From: JAUWNJ01 sp034190305
Lineage (GTDB): Bacteria; Planctomycetota; Phycisphaerae; SM23-33
Length of the DNA stretch: 8,028 bases
Reading direction: 5' to 3'
Assembly (NCBI GenBank): GCA_034190305.1
Contig: JAXHSV010000141.1
Coordinates: 1 to 8,028 of the forward strand
Positions 1-5,513 of the stretch are shown here, piece by piece. Every line of letters begins with the position of its first letter. The stretch's first letter is position 1. A program made the position numbers and the translations under genes. The notes beneath the pieces were generated by a model that saw nothing but the letters and a program-made list of their open reading frames with translations, was not told the origin of the DNA and made no database searches.

Positions 1-2
1 GG

Positions 3-1013
3 CATCCTATCGGCTGCACCGGCGCTAGGCTGGTAGTGACCCTTATTCATGAGATGAAAAGGCAGAATTTGAATATGGCCACGCAGTTCACCTCCAGCCA
101 CCGCCCTCAGGACCTCTCGCACTTCGTTACCACGGACGATTACCAGACGGCGAGCATGTGGGTTCAACTCAAAAGCGGCGACAATAAGGACATGTCCGCC
201 GTTGCTGAAGCGGTCAAGGCGCACCTTCGGGATAACCCGCCGCCGGTGGCGCTGGAGCACAAGTGGTTCGGCCTGACCTATATCAACGTTATCTGGCAGG
301 ACAAGATGGTAACGGGAATGCTCGAAGCGTTCGCGGGAAGTTTCCTGGTAGTGTTTCTCCTGATGACGATCCTTTTCCGTTCGGCATTGTGGGGTGTGCT
401 GAGTATGATTCCGCTGACGGTAACGATTGCCGCGATATACGGGGTGGTGGGGATAGTCGGGAAGGACTACGACATGCCGGTGGCGATTCTCTCCAGCCTG
501 ACGCTGGGCCTGGCGGTTGACTTTGCAATCCATTTCCTCGCTCGAAGCCGGAGTATGTATGAGACGGCGGGCAGCTGGAAATCAGCCGCACATGGCGTTT
601 TCGGCGAACCGGCGCGAGCAATCACACGTAATATCATAGTGATTTCTGCCGGTTTCCTTCCGCTGCTGGTGGCGCCGCTTATGCCGTACAAGACCGTCGG
701 GGTCCTTCTGGCGACGATCCTGCTGGTCAGCGGGGCTGCGACGTTGCTGATCCTGCCGGCTATGGTCCGCCTTCTTGCCGGCAGGCTGTTCGCAGATAAG
801 AAACCCATCGGCGCCGGATGCAATTGTGCGGTCTGTATCGTTTCATCCACGACTTTGGCGGTGCTTATAGCAATGGCGACGAGGCAGTTCCATGTCGGAT
901 GGGGCCTGTTGACATGGCTGGCCGTTGCGATTGTGCCGATTCTGGCGGTTCTGTGCGGTGTTCTTTCGAGAAGGCAAAAATGCAAATCGCAAATCAAGGA
1001 GACGGAAACATGA
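3..1013 (+). CDS. RND/MMPL-family exporter, C-terminal part (5' end outside window)
   Basis: This is the C-terminal half of an inner-membrane RND-superfamily exporter (COG1033/MMPL type), which uses the proton gradient to move hydrophobic or lipid-like cargo. The frame is open to the left edge, so the GTG at 36 is only an internal codon. Counting residues from that GTG, 1-95 are the end of the second periplasmic domain. Five membrane segments follow at about 97-115, 118-141, 148-168, 197-218 and 220-246. The segment with GLAVDFAIHFLARSR carries the Asp expected in the proton-relay helix of this family. After the canonical last helix there is an extra tail: GCNCAVC (C262, C264, C267) followed by two more hydrophobic segments (about 266-283 and 290-309) and a basic end. 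The stop overlaps the next start (ATGA), indicating translational coupling with the LolA-like gene. The cargo cannot be told from sequence. The family call is firm; the substrate is unknown. Confidence 0.88.
   Translation, partial: HPIGCTGARLVVTLIHEMKRQNLNMATQFTSSHRPQDLSHFVTTDDYQTASMWVQLKSGDNKDMSAVAEAVKAHLRDNPPPVALEHKWFGLTYINVIWQDKMVTGMLEAFAGSFLVVFLLMTILFRSALWGVLSMIPLTVTIAAIYGVVGIVGKDYDMPVAILSSLTLGLAVDFAIHFLARSRSMYETAGSWKSAAHGVFGEPARAITRNIIVISAGFLPLLVAPLMPYKTVGVLLATILLVSGAATLLILPAMVRLLAGRLFADKKPIGAGCNCAVCIVSSTTLAVLIAMATRQFHVGWGLLTWLAVAIVPILAVLCGVLSRRQKCKSQIKETET
974..995 (+). repeat. Short tandem GCAAA(A)AT / GCAAATC units
   Basis: Three adjacent units, GCAAAAAT, GCAAATC and GCAAATC, sit at the very end of the exporter gene, directly before the ribosome binding site (AAGGAG, 996-1001) of the next gene. 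They encode the polar tail QKCKSQI of the exporter. Similar A-rich GCAAAT-type runs occur between genes in some Planctomycetota genomes, from memory and not checked. The tail may therefore be former intergenic repeat captured into the reading frame. Confidence 0.4.
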
Positions 1014-2005
1014 ATAACAAAACATTGAAACTAGGAATGGTCCTTACCGTCCTTACTGCTGCTGCGGTCGGTCTGGCGCAGAATTTCAATCCGGCCAAGC
1101 GATTGGCTAAAGAGGTTGTCAAGAAGGCTGAAGGGAAGAAACCTGCACAAAAGTCCCAACCGGCGACTCAACCGGCAACCCCGAAGAAAACGCTTACGGT
1201 TGATGAGATCGTCAACAGGACAAATTACGTTTCCTACTACCAGGGCGCTGACGGCAGGGCAAAGGTTCGGATGACCGTCGTGGACAAGCAGGGCGGGAAG
1301 CGCCACAAGGAACTGACCATCCTCCGTTGGGACAAACCAGCGGCAAAGGAAAAAGCGAAAGGCGACGAAAAGCCCGAAACGAAGAAGAGCAAGCAAAAGG
1401 CGCCGGACGAAAAGAGCGACCGGCTCAATTGCGGCGACCAGAAGTTCTATGTCTATTTCCAAAGCCCCCCGGATGATAACAAGACAACCTTTCTGGTCTG
1501 GAAGTATCTTGAAAAAGACGACGACCGCTGGCTGTACCTGCCGAATCTGGATTTGGTCAAACGGATTTCCGCAACAGACACGCGGACCAGTTTCGTCGGC
1601 TCGCACTTTTTCTACGAGGACGTATCAGGCCGGAATATCGAATCCGACAAGCACGAACTGCTCAAGACCGACGAGACGTATTACGTCCTGCGGAACACGC
1701 CGAAGAAACCCGATACCGTTGAATTCGCTTATTACGACATGTACATACTGAAGGAGGCATTTATCCCCGTGCACATTTGGTACTATGACAGGAACGGCAG
1801 GAAGTATCGATCCTATTCCGTGTCGAGTTGGGAGCGGGACAAGACGTTCGGGTATGCGACGGTTCGCAAGGCCAGGATGGACGATTCGGACATCGGCGGT
1901 TACACCGAACTGGAGTACAGGAACGTAAAATACAATATCGACCTTCCTGAAGAACTGTTCACCGAACGGTTCCTTAAGCGGACGCCGTACAGGTATCTGA
2001 AATGA
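1010..2005 (+). CDS. Outer-membrane lipoprotein-sorting (LolA-like) periplasmic protein
   Basis: This 331-residue exported protein belongs to the LolA-like 'outer membrane lipoprotein-sorting protein' group (PF17131-like), which typically sits beside RND exporters and is thought to carry lipid or lipoprotein cargo across the periplasm. Residues 1-23 form a signal peptide (NNKTLK, then a hydrophobic core ending GLAQ). The family signature is clear: RWLYLPNLDLVKRI at about 173-186, then SFVGSHFFYEDVSGR at 194-208, followed by the alternating beta-rich second half. Residues about 38-60 are a Lys/Pro/Gln-rich linker. Residues 110-137 are a strongly charged Lys/Glu insertion that I do not expect in the core fold. 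The start at 1010 is preferred over longer readings because it has AAGGAG upstream, overlaps the preceding stop as ATGA, and begins a signal peptide. Its stop overlaps the next start in the same way. No lipobox Cys is seen, so it should be soluble in the periplasm. Confidence 0.85.
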   Translation: MNNKTLKLGMVLTVLTAAAVGLAQNFNPAKRLAKEVVKKAEGKKPAQKSQPATQPATPKKTLTVDEIVNRTNYVSYYQGADGRAKVRMTVVDKQGGKRHKELTILRWDKPAAKEKAKGDEKPETKKSKQKAPDEKSDRLNCGDQKFYVYFQSPPDDNKTTFLVWKYLEKDDDRWLYLPNLDLVKRISATDTRTSFVGSHFFYEDVSGRNIESDKHELLKTDETYYVLRNTPKKPDTVEFAYYDMYILKEAFIPVHIWYYDRNGRKYRSYSVSSWERDKTFGYATVRKARMDDSDIGGYTELEYRNVKYNIDLPEELFTERFLKRTPYRYLK

Positions 2006-3366
2006 CAAGGTTGAACGGTCCATGCAGATTACGATTCTGTCTGGTTGGGGTATTGGTCTTTGTGCATGAGGCGACAACCCTGGCGCAGGAGGCGCCTCCG
2101 CCGCCACCGCCCCCGGGTGACCATAAGCCTGCAAAATCGCAGGCGCCGGCGGGGTGGTTCGACCTGACCGGTTTTTGGGAAGTTCGCGGCGGTGTCAGAA
2201 CGCAGAATGATCGATACGAAAAGGATGCCTCCCTTGGCGAGACACGCCTTCAGTTGGATTGGGAAAAACACTGGAAGACACTGTCCTTCAGGATCGTTTC
2301 GGACTTTATTTACGACCCCGTACTTGACCACCACAGCGTTAATATTGAAACCGGGCAGGGGTGGATCGACCTGCGCCAGGCAAACGTGTTACTGTCGCCG
2401 ACGGAGTTCATGGATGTGAAAACAGGCCGGCAGATACTCACCTGGGGCACGGGGGATTTACTTTTCATCAACGACTTGTTTCCCAAGGATTGGCAGGCTT
2501 TTTTCATCGGGCGGGATGTCGAATACCTCAAGGCCCCGTCGGACGCTATTAAGATAAGTTTCTTTACCGACCTTGCCAATATGGATGTAGTTTTTACACC
2601 ACGATTCGACTCGGACCGCTTTATTCGAGGCCGGAGATTATCGTATTACAACTCTATGCTCGCTCGGCGAGCCGGTAGAGACGCCGTAATAGACGCCCGG
2701 CGAGACGATGAATGGTTTGACGACAGTGAATGGGCTGCACGAGTTTTCAGGAACGTCGGCGGATACGAGCTGGCGGCCTACGGTTACTGGGGCTATTGGA
2801 AAAGCCCCGGTGGGACGGACACTGCGAGCGGTAAGGCGATCTTCCCGCGACTGAGTGTCTATGGCGCCAGTACTCGCGGCAAGATCGGCCGGGGAATCGG
2901 TAATGTCGAAATCGGATACTATGACTCGCGGCAGGACCGCGGCGGGGATAATCCGTTCGTTAAAAACAGCGAGTTTCGCTTTCTTCTCGGCTACGAACAG
3001 GAGTTGTCGCAAATCAGCCGGGACCTGACGATGGGCTTGCAGTATTATATGGAATGGATGACCGACTACGACGACTATCTACGCATGCTTCCGGGCGGCG
3101 CCAAGGCCGACGATGAACGCCGACACGTGCTGACATTGCGTATAACGAAGATGCTCATGAACCAGAATCTGATCCTGTCGTTTTTCACCTACTATAGTCC
3201 GTCCGATTCAGACACTTACATCAGACCCTTAATCACCTATAAGATTGACGACCACTGGACGGCGGAACTTGGCGGAAACGTTTTTGTCGGCAAGTACCAC
3301 CATACATTTTTCGGGCAGTTTGAAAGAAACAGCAATGTCTATGCCGCGCTGCGGTATGCTTTTTAA
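2002..3366 (+). CDS. Outer-membrane beta-barrel protein, DUF1302-like
   Basis: This predicted 454-residue outer-membrane barrel is translationally coupled to the LolA-like gene (ATGA overlap). The N-terminus has basic residues then a hydrophobic stretch (about 11-28, ending TLAQ), consistent with a signal peptide. A run of seven prolines (32-38) and a short linker precede the barrel. The rest alternates polar and hydrophobic residues in many amphipathic strands rich in Tyr, Trp and Phe, and ends in YAALRYAF with a terminal Phe, the usual BAM recognition feature. The segment GRQILTWGTGDLLF resembles the GRQ...WG signature of DUF1302-type proteins, which commonly occur next to RND exporters and lipoprotein-sorting-like genes. 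I infer that it is the outer-membrane end of a trans-envelope pathway with the two preceding genes. The family name is less certain than the barrel prediction; no substrate is assigned. Confidence 0.75.
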   Translation: MTRLNGPCRLRFCLVGVLVFVHEATTLAQEAPPPPPPPGDHKPAKSQAPAGWFDLTGFWEVRGGVRTQNDRYEKDASLGETRLQLDWEKHWKTLSFRIVSDFIYDPVLDHHSVNIETGQGWIDLRQANVLLSPTEFMDVKTGRQILTWGTGDLLFINDLFPKDWQAFFIGRDVEYLKAPSDAIKISFFTDLANMDVVFTPRFDSDRFIRGRRLSYYNSMLARRAGRDAVIDARRDDEWFDDSEWAARVFRNVGGYELAAYGYWGYWKSPGGTDTASGKAIFPRLSVYGASTRGKIGRGIGNVEIGYYDSRQDRGGDNPFVKNSEFRFLLGYEQELSQISRDLTMGLQYYMEWMTDYDDYLRMLPGGAKADDERRHVLTLRITKMLMNQNLILSFFTYYSPSDSDTYIRPLITYKIDDHWTAELGGNVFVGKYHHTFFGQFERNSNVYAALRYAF

Positions 3367-3384
3367 ACATGAAAGGAGCGTAAT

Positions 3385-3546
3385 ATGAACAGGTACGTTT
3401 GTGATGTTTGCGGATGGGTGTACGATCCTGCCGTCGGCGACCCGGAAAACGACGTTCCGCCGGACACTGCCTTTGAAGACCTGCCGGACGACTGGGTCTG
3501 TCCGGAATGCGGGGCCTCGAAGGATCAGTTTTCCCCGGAGGAATAA
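3385..3546 (+). CDS. Rubredoxin
   Basis: This is a 53-residue single-domain rubredoxin, a small cytoplasmic electron carrier with one iron bound by four Cys. It begins MNRYVCDVCGWVYDPAVGD, giving the first CxxCG knuckle (C6, C9). The second knuckle is DDWVCPECGASKDQF (C39, C42). The acidic middle, the conserved Tyr/Trp/Phe core and the length all match the family. AAGGAG (3373-3378) lies a good distance before the ATG. It follows the barrel gene by 18 bp and precedes the phosphatase gene by about 30 bp, so it probably shares their transcript. In anaerobes rubredoxin donates electrons to rubrerythrin, which is encoded about 1.4 kb downstream in the next operon; that partnership is inferred from family knowledge. 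No Cys is missing. Confidence 0.95.
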   Translation: MNRYVCDVCGWVYDPAVGDPENDVPPDTAFEDLPDDWVCPECGASKDQFSPEE

Positions 3547-3576
3547 ACCGGCCTGGGGGCGCGGTGGAACTTGGTA

Positions 3577-4335
3577 ATGGCGAGCGAGGCGATAAGCGAG
3601 CATGAATTGGACCTGGCCTTGGCGTCTGAACTTCAGGCTGCGCTGCTTCCGAAGGCATGTCCGCACGATTGTCCGCACCAGGTGGCTGCTGCTCGAAATC
3701 GCATGTGCTTCGGCGTGGGCGGTGATTTCTACGACTTCCTCCGCCTCAACGAGGATCAATTCGCATTGGTAATCGGCGACGTCGTCGGACATGGGGTCCG
3801 GGCGTCACTGGTGATGGCTCAAATCATGGGTTTTTTTCGCTCCGGACGCCAGAAACGCAGCAGGCCGACGGAAATCATCTCCGGCCTTAACGAGATGCTG
3901 ATAGAACTGGGCGACAGGATCGGAGCGGTAGTTCCGTGTTCGATCTTTTATGTCGTTGTTGACTTGCCTACCGGCATCTGTTTCTACATAAACGCCGGAC
4001 ATCATCAACCAATTTTATGCGAACGGACCGGCGGCGGCGTCAAACCCTTCGGTTCCGCCAGCATACTACTGGGGGTTGAAGAGTTCGACGGCGAAGAAAT
4101 GTGCCACACCTTTCTGCCGGGAGAGCGACTGGTGCTGTACACCGACGGCATTATTGAAACATCGGCTCCCGATGGTGAGAAATTCGGCCTGAAACGGCTG
4201 CGAAATCTCGTCTCCAACAGCGCCGGCGATACACCGGATGAACTTGCCGATACAGCGCTGGACGCTCTGGATGAATTCCGCGCCGGTCTTGTGCAGGAAG
4301 ATGATCAGACGATTGTAGTAGTGGACCGAATCTGA
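3577..4335 (+). CDS. Stand-alone SpoIIE/RsbU-type PP2C protein phosphatase
   Basis: This is a metal-dependent Ser/Thr phosphatase of the SpoIIE/RsbU class, which typically dephosphorylates an anti-anti-sigma (STAS) protein in partner-switching pathways. Numbering from the ATG at 3577 (252 aa), the motifs run in order: switch-helix LQAALLP (19-25), GGDFYDF (48-54), GDVVGHG (67-73), NAGHHQPIL (139-147), YTDG (188-191) and DDQT (242-245). The metal-binding Asp residues D50, D68, D190 and D242/D243 are all present, so it should be active. There is no receiver, PAS, GAF or membrane sensor domain; the N-terminus before the catalytic domain is only about 40 residues. That stretch holds CPHDCPH (C28, C32) and another Cys at 44, which is unusual. 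The start is uncertain: TTG at 3571 is in frame six bases earlier, but GGTGG at 3563-3567 is better spaced for the ATG. No kinase or STAS partner gene is visible in the window. Confidence 0.9.
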   Translation: MASEAISEHELDLALASELQAALLPKACPHDCPHQVAAARNRMCFGVGGDFYDFLRLNEDQFALVIGDVVGHGVRASLVMAQIMGFFRSGRQKRSRPTEIISGLNEMLIELGDRIGAVVPCSIFYVVVDLPTGICFYINAGHHQPILCERTGGGVKPFGSASILLGVEEFDGEEMCHTFLPGERLVLYTDGIIETSAPDGEKFGLKRLRNLVSNSAGDTPDELADTALDALDEFRAGLVQEDDQTIVVVDRI

Positions 4336-4354
4336 ATAAGAACCTGAGAAAAGT

Positions 4355-4412
4355 CGCCGGATCGAAGTCCCAGCCTGCGATTTTGAGAGGCTCCGGCGCA
4401 AGGAAATTTTTT
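4355..4412 (+). terminator. Probable Rho-independent terminator after the phosphatase gene
   Basis: CGCCGGA (4355-4361) pairs exactly with TCCGGCG (4392-4398), and inside it GCCT (4373-4376) can pair with AGGC (4388-4391). Six T residues follow at 4407-4412. The T-run is about eight bases beyond the stem and the loop is long, so this is not ideal. A second small palindrome, GAAATT-TTTT-AATTTC (4403-4418), overlaps the T-run. The position, between a stop codon and a strong promoter, supports a transcript end here. Confidence 0.5.
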
Positions 4413-4421
4413 AATTTCGTG

Positions 4422-4450
4422 TTGACGTCAAGAAATTTGAGGCGTATAAG
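4422..4450 (+). promoter_or_regulatory. Sigma70-like promoter of the perR-rubrerythrin operon
   Basis: A -35 box TTGACG (4422-4427) and a -10 box TATAAG (4445-4450) are separated by exactly 17 bp, close to the consensus on all counts. Transcription would start at about 4456-4458, only a few bases before the ATG at 4460. The -35 box is embedded in a perfect 10-bp palindrome, TTGACGTCAA (4422-4431). Confidence 0.72.
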
Positions 4451-4457
4451 AATATAG

Positions 4458-4472
4458 TAATGGTTATCATTG
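4458..4472 (+). promoter_or_regulatory. Candidate PerR/Fur-type operator over the perR start
   Basis: TAATGGTTATCATTG is an imperfect 7-1-7 inverted repeat centred on 4465: AATG pairs with CATT, and the T and A flanking the centre also pair. It matches 9 of the 14 defined positions of the PerR box TTATAAT-N-ATTATAA by my count. It covers the likely transcription start and the ATG, where a bound repressor would block expression. Autoregulation is common for PerR, but this site is an inference. Confidence 0.4.
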
Positions 4473-4897
4473 TGAATAAGAAAGACGACAATAAGCGCAG
4501 AATTCCGCTCCGCATGACCCGCCAGCGACGAGTGATCCTTGAGGAACTCAGGAAAGTTACTTCGCATCCCACTGCCGATGCGGTGTACGGGATGGTTCGT
4601 CGGCGTCTTCCGAATATCAGCCTTGGGACGGTGTATCGCAACCTGGAGATTCTTTCCGAGACGGGGATGATTCAAAAACTTGAATTGGGCGGTTCGGCAA
4701 GAAGGTATGACGGCAACCCGAAGATACACTATCACATCCGCTGCGTCCGTTGCGGGCAGGTATCTGACCTTCCTGTTGGAACTTTATCGGCGCTTGATCG
4801 TGCGATACGGAAAGGCTTTGGTTACGAAATACTCGGATATCGTCTGGAGTTTGTCGGGCTTTGCCCGAAGTGTAAGAAGGCCAAGAATAATAAATAA
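4460..4897 (+). CDS. perR: PerR-type peroxide-sensing repressor (Fur family)
   Basis: This is a 145-residue Fur-family DNA-binding repressor of the PerR type, which senses peroxide by iron-catalysed oxidation of its His ligands and then releases its operators. The winged-helix region is RMTRQRRVILEEL...HPTADAVY...LGTVYRNLEIL. The regulatory-metal ligands of Bacillus PerR (H37, D85, H91, H93, D104) align with H36, D84, H90, H92 and D103 here. The Asp at the last position is the residue usually taken to separate PerR from Fur. Structural zinc pairs are CVRC (95-98) and CPKC (135-138). The start is uncertain: the ATG at 4460 has no ribosome binding site and sits just past the predicted transcription start, suggesting a leaderless message; GTG at 4472 is an alternative. 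The rubrerythrin gene follows after 16 bp. Family assignment is firm; the PerR subtype is well supported by residues and context. Confidence 0.9.
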   Translation: MVIIVNKKDDNKRRIPLRMTRQRRVILEELRKVTSHPTADAVYGMVRRRLPNISLGTVYRNLEILSETGMIQKLELGGSARRYDGNPKIHYHIRCVRCGQVSDLPVGTLSALDRAIRKGFGYEILGYRLEFVGLCPKCKKAKNNK

Positions 4898-4913
4898 AGA
4901 AAGCAGGTGAGAA

Positions 4914-5486
4914 ATGGACATGAAAGGCAGCAGGACCCAAAAGAATCTGATGTCCGCTTTTGCGGGTGAATCGCAGGCGCGCAACCGTTACACATACTTC
5001 GCCAGCCAGGCGAAAAAAGAAGGTTACGTCCAAATCTCGGACATTTTCGAAGAGACTGCCGGACAGGAGCGGGAGCACGCCAAGCGATTGTTCAAGTTCA
5101 TGATCGGCGGCGAGGCGGAAATAACCATGTCGTTTCCCTTTGGAGTAATCGGCGGCACAGCCGAGAACCTCAAAGCCGCCGCTGCGGGCGAAAACCACGA
5201 ATGGACTAAAATGTATCCCGAATTCGCAAAGATCGCCCGCGAGGAAGGTTTTGGTGAAATCGCAGATGCTATGGAAGCGATTGCCGTCGCTGAGAAGCAG
5301 CACGAAAAGCGATATCTTTCCCTTGCAAATAATATCGCTGACGGCAAAGTTTTTAAGAAAGACAAGCCCATAGTATGGCGCTGCCGGAACTGCGGCTATT
5401 TGCACGAAGGGGCCGAAGCACCGGAAGAGTGCCCCGCATGTGCACACCCGCAGGCGCATTTTGAGATACTCGGCGAGAACTGGTAA
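4914..5486 (+). CDS. rbr: Rubrerythrin (diiron peroxidase with C-terminal rubredoxin domain)
   Basis: This 190-residue cytoplasmic NADH-linked peroxide reductase is a core oxidative-stress enzyme of anaerobes. The N-terminal ferritin-like four-helix domain has the expected diiron ligands: E19 (AGESQARNRY), E52 and H55 (GQEREHA), E93 and E96 (GENHEW), and E127 and H130 (AEKQHEKRY). The C-terminal rubredoxin domain has WRCRNCGYLHEG (C157, C160) and ECPACAHPQAHFE (C173, C176). Length and ending (ILGENW) match classical Desulfovibrio-type rubrerythrin almost throughout, so it looks fully functional. AGGTGAG (4905-4911) is very close to the ATG at 4914; the ATG at 4920 is better spaced and would remove only two residues. 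It lies 16 bp after perR, an arrangement seen repeatedly in anaerobes, and should be derepressed by peroxide. Electrons would come through a rubredoxin such as the one encoded at 3385-3546. Confidence 0.97.
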   Translation: MDMKGSRTQKNLMSAFAGESQARNRYTYFASQAKKEGYVQISDIFEETAGQEREHAKRLFKFMIGGEAEITMSFPFGVIGGTAENLKAAAAGENHEWTKMYPEFAKIAREEGFGEIADAMEAIAVAEKQHEKRYLSLANNIADGKVFKKDKPIVWRCRNCGYLHEGAEAPEECPACAHPQAHFEILGENW

Positions 5487-5513
5487 ATCGGCTGAGCGCA
5501 AAGGAGCAATCTG

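Noticed and set aside
289..621. Minus-strand open frames across the exporter and other genes (for example 467-997, 1031-1606, 3229-3792, 4617-5702)
   Set aside because: They lie opposite well-recognised + strand genes, show no family motifs, have compositions typical of antisense reading of coding DNA and lack ribosome binding sites in sensible places.
818..1009. Longer start (818) for the LolA-like gene
   Set aside because: The extra residues overlap the exporter in another frame and would bury the signal peptide; ATG at 1010 has AAGGAG and an ATGA overlap.
3320..3360. TTGAAA as the -35 of a separate rubredoxin promoter
   Set aside because: No acceptable -10 at suitable spacing; co-transcription with the barrel gene is more likely.
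3537..3555. GGAGG (3537-3541) with CTG at 3553 as the phosphatase start
   Set aside because: CTG starts are rare, and the added residues match nothing in the family; ATG at 3577 is simpler.
3533..3558. Hairpin at the end of the rubredoxin gene (CCCCGG ... CCGG ... GGGG)
   Set aside because: The arms do not pair contiguously and no T-run follows; it is not a convincing terminator.
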